This document shows positions 21,671 through 29,485 of a stretch of DNA of 41,500 nucleotides, piece after piece. Within the stretch, counting starts at the first letter, position 1, and each line of letters starts with the position of its first letter. The notes under the pieces are model-generated. The model was given only the letters and a program-made list of their open reading frames with translations. It was not told the DNA's origin and did no database searches. Made by a program: the position numbers and the translations under genes. The stretch lies in assembly GCA_018241785.1 (NCBI GenBank), contig JAFEDF010000253.1, positions 1-41,500 on the forward strand. Direction: 5' to 3'. The stretch is from Pseudomonadota bacterium (GTDB lineage Bacteria; Pseudomonadota; Gammaproteobacteria; Burkholderiales; Casimicrobiaceae).

Positions 21671-22609
21671 ATGCGTTCGCCGGGTGATCCGCGCAAGTCC
21701 GAATTCGAGCTCGGCAAGCTGAAGAAGCGGCTGCGCCGGCAGGTCGGCCAGGCGATCGGCGACTTCGCGATGATCGAGCCGGGCGATCGCGTGATGGTGT
21801 GCCTGTCGGGCGGCAAGGACAGCTACGGGCTCCTCGACATCCTGCTCTCGCTCGCAGCGCGCGCGCCCGTTCCGTTCAACATCGTCGCGGTGAACCTCGA
21901 CCAGAAGCAGCCGGGCTTTCCCGCCGACGTGCTTCCGCGCTACCTCACCGAGCGCGGCGTCGAGTTCAGGATCGTCGAGCAGGACACCTACACGGTCGTC
22001 AAGCGGCTGATTCCCGACGGAGCGACGATGTGCTCGCTCTGCTCGCGGCTGCGGCGTGGCGTGCTCTACCGCGTGGCGGGCGAACTCGGTGCGACGAAGA
22101 TCGCGCTCGGCCATCATCGCGACGACCTGATGGCGACGTTCTTCCTCAACCTGTTCCACGGCGGGCGCCTGAAGACGATGCCGCCGAAGCTCGTCTCCGA
22201 CGACGGGCGCCACGTGGTGATCCGCCCGCTCGCGTACGTGCGCGAGCGCGATCTCGCGCGCTACGCGAAAGCCTGCGCGTTCCCGATCATCCCCTGCACG
22301 CTGTGCGGCTCGCAGGATAACCTGCAGCGCAGGCAGGTCGGCGCGCTCCTGCACGAGTGGGAGAAACGCCACCCGGGGCGGCTCGAGTCGATCTTCAACG
22401 CGATGGGCAACGTGATTCCCACGCACCTCCTCGACCGCAGCCTGAACGACTTTGCCGGGGTTCGCGCAAGAGCCGCCGCGCACGGCGCGCAGGCGGCCGA
22501 CACGTTCTCAGCGGGGGAGGCACGTGACGGCGATCTCGCCTTCGATCCCGATCCGGTGCTCGAATCAGCGTATCGTCGTCCGGTCCTGTCCGAACAGGAT
22601 CCGGCGTGA
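21671..22609 (+). CDS. ttcA: tRNA 2-thiocytidine(32) synthetase TtcA
   Basis: It thiolates cytidine 32 of certain tRNAs using ATP and a [4Fe-4S] cluster. The 312-residue protein shows the PP-loop ATP motif [15 protein letters not shown], the first CxxC in [15 protein letters not shown], the conserved [20 protein letters not shown], and the second cysteine pair in [14 protein letters not shown]. All family landmarks are present. The last 45 bases overlap the 3' end of the convergent glutathione transferase gene, so the C-terminal tail beyond about residue 297 is the least certain part. Confidence 0.95.
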   Translation: MRSPGDPRKSEFELGKLKKRLRRQVGQAIGDFAMIEPGDRVMVCLSGGKDSYGLLDILLSLAARAPVPFNIVAVNLDQKQPGFPADVLPRYLTERGVEFRIVEQDTYTVVKRLIPDGATMCSLCSRLRRGVLYRVAGELGATKIALGHHRDDLMATFFLNLFHGGRLKTMPPKLVSDDGRHVVIRPLAYVRERDLARYAKACAFPIIPCTLCGSQDNLQRRQVGALLHEWEKRHPGRLESIFNAMGNVIPTHLLDRSLNDFAGVRARAAAHGAQAADTFSAGEARDGDLAFDPDPVLESAYRRPVLSEQDPA

Positions 22610-23260
22610 TTCGTCGTCGCTGACCGACGGCTTCGCGTTGACCGTCTTCGCGAGCGCGTAGGCCCGAACCGTCGCCGGCCGTGCGGCGATCGCGGCTTTC
22701 CACCGCTTCAACTCGGGAAAATCGTCGAGGTTCTGCTTCTGCCGCTCCGGAAGCACCCACGGGTAGCACGCGACGTCGGCAATCGAATAGTCGCCGGCGA
22801 TGAACTCGCGCCCACGAAGCCGGCGATCGAGCACCGCGTAGAGCCTGCCGGTCTCGCGGACATAGCGATCGATCGCATAGGGGATCGGCTCGCGCACATA
22901 GCTCGCGAAGTGATGCGTCTGCCCCGCCATCGGCCCAAGCCCAGCCACCTGCCAGAACAGCCACTCGATGCATTCCCAGCGGCGTCGCGCATCGGACGGG
23001 ATCAGCCGGCCCGTCTTGTCGGCGAGGTAGAGGAGGATCGCTCCCGATTCGAACATCGCGAGCGGCGCGCCGCCGCCGGCGGGCCCGTGATCGACGATCG
23101 CCGGAATGCGGTTGTTGGGAGCGATGGCGAGGAACGCGGGGTCGAACTGCTCGCCGCGCGAGATGTCGACCGGCTTCAGCGTGTACGGAAGCCCGGTCTC
23201 CTCGAGGTACATCGTGATCTTGTGGCCGTTGGGGGTCGTCCAGTAGTAGAGATCGATCAT
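22565..23260 (-). CDS. yfcG: Nu-class glutathione transferase / disulfide-bond oxidoreductase (YfcG-like)
   Basis: The 231-residue protein closely follows the YfcG pattern. It starts [21 protein letters not shown] with the TPNGHK glutathione-binding loop, then [12 protein letters not shown] and [23 protein letters not shown] [15 protein letters not shown], then [18 protein letters not shown]. YfcG-type enzymes use two glutathiones to reduce disulfides. The ATG at 23260 lies 2 bases after the stop of the upstream short-chain dehydrogenase, so they are translated together. It overlaps the end of ttcA by 45 bases in convergent orientation. Confidence 0.88.
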   Translation of the reverse strand: MIDLYYWTTPNGHKITMYLEETGLPYTLKPVDISRGEQFDPAFLAIAPNNRIPAIVDHGPAGGGAPLAMFESGAILLYLADKTGRLIPSDARRRWECIEWLFWQVAGLGPMAGQTHHFASYVREPIPYAIDRYVRETGRLYAVLDRRLRGREFIAGDYSIADVACYPWVLPERQKQNLDDFPELKRWKAAIAARPATVRAYALAKTVNAKPSVSDDESRRILFGQDRTTIR

Positions 23261-23262
23261 CG

Positions 23263-24042
23263 TCAGAAGGTGCCGGGATAGTTGCCGCCGTCGACCAGGA
23301 TGTTCTGGCCCGCGATGTAGCCGGCGTGAACGCTGCACACAAAAGCACAGACCGCACCGAACTCGCCGGGTTCGCCGAAGCGCCCCGCCGGGACCGACCC
23401 CATCCGCCGCCGGCGCGCCTCCTCGAATGGACGTCCGCTCTTCGCAGCCTCGACCTCGATCGTCGACCTCAGCCGGTCGGTGTCGAACGCCCCCGGCAGC
23501 AGGTTGTTGATCGTCACGTTGCTCGCAACGACCTTGCGCGCGAGGCCGGCGACGAAGCCGGTCAACCCCGAGCGCGCGCCGTTCGAGAGCCCGAGGATCG
23601 GGATCGGCGCCTTGACGGCGCTCGACGTGATGTTGACGATGCGCCCGAACTTGCGCGCGATCATGCCGTCGATGGTCGCGCGAATGAGCTCGATCGGCGT
23701 CAGCATGTTGGCGTCGAGCGCGGCGATCCAGGCGGCGCGGTCCCAGTCGCGGAAGTCGCCCGGCGGAGGCCCGCCGGCGTTGTTGACGAGAATGTCGGGC
23801 TGCGGGCACGCGGCGAGCGCCTGTGCGCGGCCGTCGGGCGTGGTGATGTCGCACGCGACCCAGGTCGTTTCGCGCCCCGATTCGCGCGCGATCTCCGCAG
23901 CGGCCCGCGCGACGTCGGCCTCGGTGCGCGCGCACAGCGTAACCTCGACGCCTTCACGCGCGAGTGCCGCCGCGCAGCCGCGCCCGAGCCCGCGGCTCGA
24001 AGCGCAGACGAGCGCCTTGCGACCTGCAATGCCTAGATCCAT
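23263..24042 (-). CDS. SDR-family oxidoreductase with non-canonical active site
   Basis: The 259-residue protein has a Rossmann fold with the cofactor motif ASSRGLGRGCAAAL near residue 14, CDIT, and NNAGGPPPG. The active-site serine is in NITSSAVKAPIPI, but the usual YxxxK is replaced: the equivalent segment reads LSNGARSGLTGF. A set of SDRs annotated as 3-oxoacyl-ACP reductase-like shares this SNGAR pattern, so the gene is likely intact but mechanistically different. The C-terminus GYIAGQNILVDGGNYPGTF is normal. It lies between an MFS transporter (20-base gap) and a glutathione transferase (2-base gap) in one operon; the substrate is unknown. Confidence 0.85.
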   Translation of the reverse strand: MDLGIAGRKALVCASSRGLGRGCAAALAREGVEVTLCARTEADVARAAAEIARESGRETTWVACDITTPDGRAQALAACPQPDILVNNAGGPPPGDFRDWDRAAWIAALDANMLTPIELIRATIDGMIARKFGRIVNITSSAVKAPIPILGLSNGARSGLTGFVAGLARKVVASNVTINNLLPGAFDTDRLRSTIEVEAAKSGRPFEEARRRRMGSVPAGRFGEPGEFGAVCAFVCSVHAGYIAGQNILVDGGNYPGTF

Positions 24043-24062
24043 GGACGAGCCTCCTGACGGCG

Positions 24063-25268
24063 CTACGCCGGCTGCGGCGCCGCGGCACGGCGCACGCGGA
24101 TCACCGTCGCGATGGCGATCAGGAACAGCGCCGCGATCGCGTAGAGCACCTGCAGCGCGAGGTGGCGGTCGAGCATCAGCCCGAACCAGAGCGGACCCAG
24201 CATCGACCCGGTGTCGAGCCCCGAGTAGACGAACCCGTAGACGCGTCCCGAGGCGCCCGCGGGTGTCGCGTTGCGCACGATGAGGTCGCGCGACGGGCTG
24301 GTGACGCCGACGCTGAACCCGGCAAGTGCGAATGCACTCACCGCGGCCGGCGCAGCGATCACTCCCGCAGCGACCATTGCGATGAGGATTGCGCCGCCGA
24401 GCAGGCCCGCCGCCGCGACGCGGTCGTGACGCGCCGTGCGCACGGCGAGGAAGCCGCCGGCGACGATGCCCGCGGTGCCGCCGAGGAGGTACGCCGTTAC
24501 CGCCGACGTCGCCACGATGAGCGGGATGGCAAATGCTGCATTGAGCGTCGCCGGAAGGAAGGTCTGGATGCCGATCGTCCCCATCGTCTGGAACACGAAA
24601 TAGAGGAAGCACAGCACGATTGCGCTCTGCGTGAAGATTCGGACGCTTCCGCGCAGCGTGTGCGATCCGGCATCGGCGACGCGGCGCGTGGCGAGGTGCT
24701 CGCGCTGGCTCACGAGCACGGCGAGGACGGCGAGGCCGATCGCGCCCATCGCGACGAGCGACACGCGCCAGCCGAACACGCTGCCGAGGCCGTAGCTCAC
24801 GAGCGGCGCAAGCGCGAAGCCGAGGTTGCCGCCGACGCCGTGCGACGAATACGCGTAGCCAAGTCTCGCCGGCGTCACAGCGGAGTTGAGGATCGCGTAA
24901 TCCGACGGGTGGAAGACGCCGTTGCCGGCACCCATCGCAATGGCGCAGGGGAAGAGCCACAGCGCCGAAGGCGCCGATGCCGCGGCGAGCGTGCCTCCCG
25001 CGAGGAGCGCAATGCCGGTGAAGAGCACGGGGCGCGCACCGAGGCGGTCGACCGCGAACCCCGAGACGAGCTGTACGGTCGCGCTCGCGACGTAGAATGA
25101 CGCCATGACGGCGCCGAGCAGCGTCCACGGCACGCCGAACTGCGCTTTCAGCAGCGGGAACAGCGGCGGCAGCGCGAGCTGAAGGAAGTGCGACGACGCG
25201 TGACCGAGGCTGACAATGCCGATCACCCGCGCATCGCGACGGAACGGTGTGGCTGAAGCGGTATCCAA
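24063..25268 (-). CDS. MFS transporter, fosmidomycin-resistance (Fsr)-like
   Basis: This 401-residue inner-membrane protein has twelve hydrophobic segments in two halves. Family-like stretches are [20 protein letters not shown], the loop [15 protein letters not shown], and [17 protein letters not shown], which is typical of the Fsr branch of the major facilitator superfamily. Such proteins export small drugs or metabolites; the real substrate here is unknown. The open frame begins with TTG at 25268 (reading [15 protein letters not shown]), and a GTG at residue 15 is an alternative start. No strong Shine-Dalgarno site is seen for either. It is first in the MFS-SDR-GST operon and divergent from msrB. 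Confidence 0.88.
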   Translation of the reverse strand: MDTASATPFRRDARVIGIVSLGHASSHFLQLALPPLFPLLKAQFGVPWTLLGAVMASFYVASATVQLVSGFAVDRLGARPVLFTGIALLAGGTLAAASAPSALWLFPCAIAMGAGNGVFHPSDYAILNSAVTPARLGYAYSSHGVGGNLGFALAPLVSYGLGSVFGWRVSLVAMGAIGLAVLAVLVSQREHLATRRVADAGSHTLRGSVRIFTQSAIVLCFLYFVFQTMGTIGIQTFLPATLNAAFAIPLIVATSAVTAYLLGGTAGIVAGGFLAVRTARHDRVAAAGLLGGAILIAMVAAGVIAAPAAVSAFALAGFSVGVTSPSRDLIVRNATPAGASGRVYGFVYSGLDTGSMLGPLWFGLMLDRHLALQVLYAIAALFLIAIATVIRVRRAAAPQPA

Positions 25269-25378
25269 CGAAGCGACTGCGTGAAGGGGAACGGGCTTGC
25301 GCCGTCACTATAGCGCAGGTGCCCGAGCCGGCACGCAACGATGCTTGCCTGCCCATTCGATCGAAGGAGCTCTTGAAC

Positions 25379-25819
25379 ATGGATGACGACACCACCCGGC
25401 GCGATCACCGCGCGAGCCCCGAGCCGGCGCTGCGCCGAACCGAGGCCGAGTGGCGCGCGAAGCTCACCCCGGAGCAGTATCGGGTCGCGCGCGAGAAAGG
25501 CACCGAGCGGCCGTTCTCGGGCGCCTACTGGGATCTCGCCGCCGAGGGGACGTACCGCTGCGTCTGCTGCGGTGAGCCGCTGTTCGCCTCGTCGACCAAG
25601 TTCGACGCCGGCTGCGGCTGGCCGTCGTTCGACCGCCCCATCGCCAGCGAGCGCGTCGCCGAACACGCCGACCTCTCGCACGGCATGCGCCGCACCGAGG
25701 TCGTCTGCGCGAAGTGCGAGGCGCACCTCGGTCACGTGTTCGAAGACGGTCCCACCGACACCGGCCTGCGCTACTGCATGAACTCGGCGTCGCTCGATTT
25801 CGAGCCGACGAAGCGCTGA
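25379..25819 (+). CDS. msrB: Peptide-methionine (R)-S-oxide reductase
   Basis: It repairs oxidised methionine residues. The 146-residue product has two zinc CxxC pairs (CVCCGEPLF and [12 protein letters not shown]). It also has [11 protein letters not shown] and the catalytic motif [11 protein letters not shown] with the active cysteine. The ATG at 25379 has AAGGAG at 25364-25369; the open frame upstream to 25247 is not needed. It ends 10 bases before a long inverted repeat that may act as its terminator. Confidence 0.95.
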   Translation: MDDDTTRRDHRASPEPALRRTEAEWRAKLTPEQYRVAREKGTERPFSGAYWDLAAEGTYRCVCCGEPLFASSTKFDAGCGWPSFDRPIASERVAEHADLSHGMRRTEVVCAKCEAHLGHVFEDGPTDTGLRYCMNSASLDFEPTKR

Positions 25820-25829
25820 CGCCCGGAGT

Positions 25830-25936
25830 TCGACCGCGGGGGCAGGGAGTGGGGTACCGTGACGGGCTCAAACACCGGCCGCGTTCGCGGCCGAACTCGC
25901 GCGTCACGGTACCCCACTCCCTTCCCCCGCGGTCGA
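25830..25936. repeat. REPIN-like inverted repeat between msrB and the SPFH gene
   Basis: Two 34-base arms (25830-25863 and 25903-25936) are exact inverted copies except for one base (25843). The core of each arm is GTGGGGTACCGTGAC. The 39-base centre itself holds a hairpin, CGGCCGCG (25876-25883) with CGCGGCCG (25886-25893). The structure is too long and symmetrical for a plain terminator and resembles two REP units in inverted orientation. It occupies a third of the 311-base gene-free gap; the remaining bases to 26057 show nothing else I can identify. Confidence 0.75.
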
Positions 25937-26057
25937 TGTAGAACACGACGCAGCATCCACACCGCTCGACCCGGCGCGGCGCATCTCTGTCATAGGCTCT
26001 GATCGGGCCTTTCCCGAAACGTGGTACGTCCCGGATTCTCGTTGTCCGGCTTGCGTA

Positions 26058-26080
26058 TGCTTATATTGTTGTGATATCGT
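26058..26080 (+). promoter_or_regulatory. AT-rich possible promoter of the SPFH operon
   Basis: A short AT-rich island in GC-rich DNA contains TATATT (26062-26067) and GATATC (26073-26078), with a TG two bases before the first hexamer. No good -35 fits. It lies 50-70 bases before the SPFH start. Confidence 0.3.
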
Positions 26081-26130
26081 CCCGATAGCGGTGCCGATCA
26101 ACCTTGTGGCGCCGCCGTTACGGAGGTCCC

Positions 26131-27054
26131 ATGGAAACGTCAAAGGCGGCAACCACCCCCGCGCATCGGGAGGTGCCGATCGCGACCGCGAACGGCTTCG
26201 TCGCACTCGTCGTCGGACTCGCGCTCGGCGTCGCCGCGATCGCTCTGTTCTATCGGGCGCTCGCGCACTACAACTTCAGCCTGACGCTCCTTGTCGCCGC
26301 AATCGTCGTCGGTGCGATTGCGGGTCTCGTGCTCGCCGGCCTCTACACGCTGCAGCCCAACGAGGCGGCACTGATGTTGCTCTTCGGCGCCTACCGCGGC
26401 ACCACGCGCGCGGCGGGACTGCGTGCGACCAACCCGTTCTACACGCGCCGCAAGATCTCGCTGCGCGCGCGCAACCTGAACGGCGACAAGCTCAAGGTCA
26501 ACGACCATCGCGGCAACCCGATCGAGATCGCCGCGGTCGTCGTCTGGCACGTCGAGGACACCGCGAAGGCCGCGTTCGATGTCGACGACTACGAGAACTT
26601 CGTCAAGATCCAGAGCGAGGCTGCAGTGCGCCACCTCGCGTCGTCGTTCGCCTACGACCACGGCGACAGCGACGATGCGGTCGACGCGGCGGCGCCGACG
26701 CTGCTCGCCAGCGCCGAGGTCGTCACCGGTGCCCTCGTCTCCGAGCTCGGCGCGCGCCTCGCGCAGGCCGGCGTGGTGATCGACGAGGCGCGCCTCACCC
26801 ACCTCGCCTATGCGCCCGAGATCGCGCAGGTGATGCTGCGAAGGCAGCAGGCCGAGGCGATCATCGCCGCGCGCCAGAAGATCGTCCGCGGTGCGGTGAC
26901 GATGGTGCAGATGGCGCTCGCCGATCTTTCCGCACGCGAAGTGGTCGCGCTCGACGACGAGCGCAAGGCGGCGATGGTGTCGAACCTGATGACGGTGCTC
27001 TGCGCCGACAGCGACGTGCAGCCGGTCATCAACACCGGCACGCTCTACCACTGA
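26131..27054 (+). CDS. SPFH (band 7/stomatin-like) domain membrane protein
   Basis: The 307-residue protein has two N-terminal transmembrane helices (about residues 22-44 and 52-74). An SPFH domain follows (about 75-250: LYTLQPNEAALMLLFGAYRG, NPIEIAAVVVWHVEDTAKA, VIDEARLTHLAYAPEIAQVM) with a C-terminal helical region. SPFH proteins oligomerise at membranes and organise or protect partner proteins. The start has a strong GGAGG at 26122-26126. It heads a three-gene set with a DUF1648 membrane protein and a tiny ribbon-helix-helix protein. Confidence 0.88.
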   Translation: METSKAATTPAHREVPIATANGFVALVVGLALGVAAIALFYRALAHYNFSLTLLVAAIVVGAIAGLVLAGLYTLQPNEAALMLLFGAYRGTTRAAGLRATNPFYTRRKISLRARNLNGDKLKVNDHRGNPIEIAAVVVWHVEDTAKAAFDVDDYENFVKIQSEAAVRHLASSFAYDHGDSDDAVDAAAPTLLASAEVVTGALVSELGARLAQAGVVIDEARLTHLAYAPEIAQVMLRRQQAEAIIAARQKIVRGAVTMVQMALADLSAREVVALDDERKAAMVSNLMTVLCADSDVQPVINTGTLYH

Positions 27055-27071
27055 CAGCTTCCCGCCCGACG

Positions 27072-27596
27072 ATGGCCCACTCGACGACCCACACGCCGCT
27101 CGATCGCCTGCTCGCGATCGCGATCGTGCTGCTGATCGCAGTGGCGCTCGCGATGATCGCGGCGACGCTCCCGGAGTTGCCGGCGGCCATCGCGACGCAC
27201 TTTGGCCTCGACGGCCGCGCCAACGGGTGGATGACGCGCGACGGCTACGCGCGCGTAATCGTCGTCTTCACCGTCGGCTTTCCGATCGCCATCTGGGCGA
27301 TGGTCGCGCTCGCTCCTCGGCGCTTCCCGCGCTTCGCGAAGATTCCGAACCGCGACGTCTGGCTCTCGCCCGCCCATCGCGCGCACACGCTCGAACGCCT
27401 CGATACCTTCGGCAGGCTTCACGCACTCGGCGCGATCGTGCTCCCGATCGGTCTGCATTGGCTGGTGATCGCGAAGAACGTGCCTACGACAGGATCCGGC
27501 GCACTTGTCGGGGCAATTGCGCTTCTCGCGATCGCGGTGGCCGCCCAGGTCGTCACGACGATCGCGCTGAAGCGCGCATTCCGGCGTCCGCCGTGA
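27072..27596 (+). CDS. DUF1648 membrane protein
   Basis: The 174-residue product has four hydrophobic helices (about residues 14-36, 60-83, 116-134 and 143-165). The DUF1648 motif LPAAIATHFGLDGRANGWMTRDG lies after the first helix, split here as ATHFGLDGRANGW. Members of this family occur in Gram-positive SdpI-like immunity proteins and many membrane proteins of unknown role. It begins 17 bases after the SPFH stop, and its own stop overlaps the GTG start of the next gene. Confidence 0.8.
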   Translation: MAHSTTHTPLDRLLAIAIVLLIAVALAMIAATLPELPAAIATHFGLDGRANGWMTRDGYARVIVVFTVGFPIAIWAMVALAPRRFPRFAKIPNRDVWLSPAHRAHTLERLDTFGRLHALGAIVLPIGLHWLVIAKNVPTTGSGALVGAIALLAIAVAAQVVTTIALKRAFRRPP

Positions 27597-27787
27597 CGGC
27601 GAAGAAGGCGTTCCTGCTCAGGATCGATCCGACGCTGTGGTCGGCCCTCGAGCGCCTTGCGCAGGCGGAACTGCGCAGCGTCAACGCCGAGATCGAATAC
27701 CTGCTGCGCGAGGCGCTGCGGATCCGCGGGATCGCCCCGGGCCCGCCGCCGGAGGCGCGCGTCAGCCCGCGCCGAGCACCCGGCTGA
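27593..27787 (+). CDS. Small Arc-like ribbon-helix-helix protein
   Basis: The 64-residue protein reads TAKKAFLLRIDPTLWSALER and then AELRSVNAEIEYLLREALR, the strand-helix-helix pattern of Arc/MetJ-type DNA-binding proteins. The GTG start forms a GTGA overlap with the stop of the DUF1648 gene, so translation is probably coupled. The C-terminal Pro/Arg tail overlaps the convergent esterase gene by 26 bases. It may regulate its own operon or be an orphan antitoxin-like protein; no toxin gene is adjacent. Confidence 0.78.
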   Translation: MTAKKAFLLRIDPTLWSALERLAQAELRSVNAEIEYLLREALRIRGIAPGPPPEARVSPRRAPG

Positions 27788-28439
27788 GAAACCGCCCGAC
27801 CGCGACGATCTCCTCCTGCACCGCCGAGTGCTCCATCGGCCACGTGTGCCACTCGACGTTCCACCCCGCCGCGCGCAGCACGTCGCGCGAATGCTCGGCC
27901 CAGGGGAGCCGAACGACCGGATCGTGGGTGCCATGCGCCATGAAGATCGGCACGTCGCGGTTCGCGGCACTCGCCTCGGCCGCGGTCGACGCCGACGCGA
28001 CGAGGTAGGTCGACAGTCCGACGATGCCCGCGAGCCGTTCGGGGTAGCGCAGCCCCGCGTAGAGCGCGATCGCGCCGCCCTGCGAGAACCCGGCGAGCAC
28101 GGTGCGCGCGGGAGCGACGCCGCGTGCGATCTCGCGCGCCTGCAGCGCGGCGACCTGCGCCTGCGACCGGCGCACGCCGTCGAGGTCGGCGCGCTCGGAG
28201 AGATCTGCCTGCCGTATGTCGTACCACGCGCGCATGCGCATGCCGTTGTTGATCGCCACCGGCATCTCCGGCGCGTGCGGAAAGATGAAGCGCACCGCGA
28301 GGCCGGCCGGAATACCGAGCATCGGCACGACGTCCGACCAGCCGCGCCCGTCGTCGCCCAATCCGTGCATCCAGATCACCGCCGCCGTCGGATTCGGCGC
28401 GGTCTCGATCTCGATTGCGGGGAGGAGCGTATCGGTCAT
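27762..28439 (-). CDS. Carboxylesterase/phospholipase family hydrolase
   Basis: This 225-residue alpha/beta hydrolase has IWMHGLGDDGRGWSDVVP (oxyanion loop) and the nucleophile elbow LAGFSQGGAIALY with Ser119. The acid is in HGTHDPVV and the histidine in WPMEHSAVQEEI. These match bacterial carboxylesterases related to acyl-protein thioesterases; likely substrates are short-chain esters or acyl groups. The ATG forms an ATGA overlap with the stop of the upstream nucleotidyltransferase gene. Confidence 0.92.
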   Translation of the reverse strand: MTDTLLPAIEIETAPNPTAAVIWMHGLGDDGRGWSDVVPMLGIPAGLAVRFIFPHAPEMPVAINNGMRMRAWYDIRQADLSERADLDGVRRSQAQVAALQAREIARGVAPARTVLAGFSQGGAIALYAGLRYPERLAGIVGLSTYLVASASTAAEASAANRDVPIFMAHGTHDPVVRLPWAEHSRDVLRAAGWNVEWHTWPMEHSAVQEEIVAVGRFLSRVLGAG

Positions 28440-29011
28440 GGCGTCAATCCCTTGCGCAAACGGTCGAGCCGGTCGATCGATTCCGAGTCGCCCTTGACAT
28501 CGAGGAGCGGCCGAAGGTCAGCGCAGACATCCATCCAATCGATCAGGTGCCCCGATCGCACGATGATTCCTTCGAGGTCAATCCAGTCCTGCGCTCGACC
28601 CGCAAAGACCTTGAAGACCACCAGCGCCCCTGGTGCAACCAGGCGCAACGTGACGCCATCGGCGATCTCGACGTCAGTCGCCGATCGCACTGCCTTCTCC
28701 TCGAACGGGAGCGCGCCAAGGGCAACATCGAGCGGAATCCCGTTCGACGCAGCGAGCAGCAGAACGCGATGCGCGAGGGCAAAATCTCGAGTGTCGTCGG
28801 CTCTCGGTCGAAACGCGCCAAGCAGCGCATCGACGTATGCAACTTCGTCGCCGATTCCGGTAAACAACTCGACGTCGGCATCGCGCGTCAATCGCGCTTC
28901 ACCCCAGTGCTGCACGGCAATGCCGCCGATGAAGCAGAAGAGCCAATGGCGCTTCAGGCAAAATATCTGAAGCTCGACAGCGGCCTCGAGCAGGCGATTA
29001 GGTGCGTCCAC
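28436..29011 (-). CDS. Nucleotidyltransferase, AbiEii/MNT-like
   Basis: The product is 191 residues from the GTG at 29011 (reading VDAPNRLLEAAVELQIF). The polymerase-beta-type nucleotidyltransferase motif is clear: FIGGIAVQHWGEARLTRDADVEL gives GG followed by the DxD pair at about residues 44 and 46, and a third acidic residue lies in IPLDVALG. Relatives act as toxins or antitoxins (AbiEii, MntA) that transfer nucleotides to RNA or protein. The GTG start lies inside the end of the upstream 83-residue gene (14-base overlap), and the stop overlaps the esterase start. A longer reading to 29095 is possible but would overlap the small gene further. Confidence 0.75.
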   Translation of the reverse strand: MDAPNRLLEAAVELQIFCLKRHWLFCFIGGIAVQHWGEARLTRDADVELFTGIGDEVAYVDALLGAFRPRADDTRDFALAHRVLLLAASNGIPLDVALGALPFEEKAVRSATDVEIADGVTLRLVAPGALVVFKVFAGRAQDWIDLEGIIVRSGHLIDWMDVCADLRPLLDVKGDSESIDRLDRLRKGLTP

Positions 29012-29249
29012 GCGCGCGAAACAGGACGAACAAGCGCTGCATCTCGACCAGACCGGACTTGCTGCGCGGTGTGTCGTGGGACGGTAGTAATCCACCGAGC
29101 TGAAGCATATCGAATGCCGCGCGCCGGGAATCCTCGGGGGTCAGTGCTGCCAGCGCCGCGCGCCGCCGGGATTCGAGCAGTTGGCCTGCTTCGATCCAAC
29201 CGCGGACGAGTTCCCGCTGCTGCTTCAGGCTTTCGGACGAGGCTGTCAT
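28998..29249 (-). CDS. Small hypothetical protein coupled to the nucleotidyltransferase
   Basis: The 83-residue protein is charged and helical, with EQ-like segments ESLKQQRELVRGWIEAGQ and ESRRRAALAALTPEDSRRA, and no recognisable domain. It overlaps the downstream nucleotidyltransferase start by 14 bases, so the two are translated together. Position and size suggest a partner or antitoxin of the enzyme, but nothing in the sequence proves it. Confidence 0.65.
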   Translation of the reverse strand: MTASSESLKQQRELVRGWIEAGQLLESRRRAALAALTPEDSRRAAFDMLQLGGLLPSHDTPRSKSGLVEMQRLFVLFRARGRT

Positions 29250-29313
29250 CGACGCAGTTTAGCGCACCGTTCGCGTTGGGAATTCGGGTCGTACGCCGGG
29301 CCGACAAGTGATT

Positions 29314-29340
29314 GCCGTGCCCGGCGACCGCCGGCACGGC
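29314..29340. other. Hairpin in the divergent gap before the oxidoreductase
   Basis: GCCGTGCCCGGC and GCCGGCACGGC pair over 11 bp with one bulged C and a 4-base loop. The 236-base gap (29250-29485) separates divergent genes, so this is not an end-of-gene terminator; it could be a leader structure. Nothing else is recognisable in the gap. Confidence 0.4.
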
Positions 29341-29485
29341 GGCGCTGATTTATGGCACCCTGCCCCGCCGAGGCGTATCATCCGCGCCGAGCACGCCAGG
29401 GCCACGAGCCCGCGGCCGCACGCGCTTCCGGGATCGATCCGGTCGAAAACGCGTCCAAAAGACACGCCCCACGCGGAGCTTCCGA

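Noticed and set aside
25464..25946. 160-residue minus-strand frame crossing msrB and the inverted repeat
   Set aside because: Its composition is Arg-rich antisense of msrB; the inverted repeat explains its similar N-terminal peptide segments.
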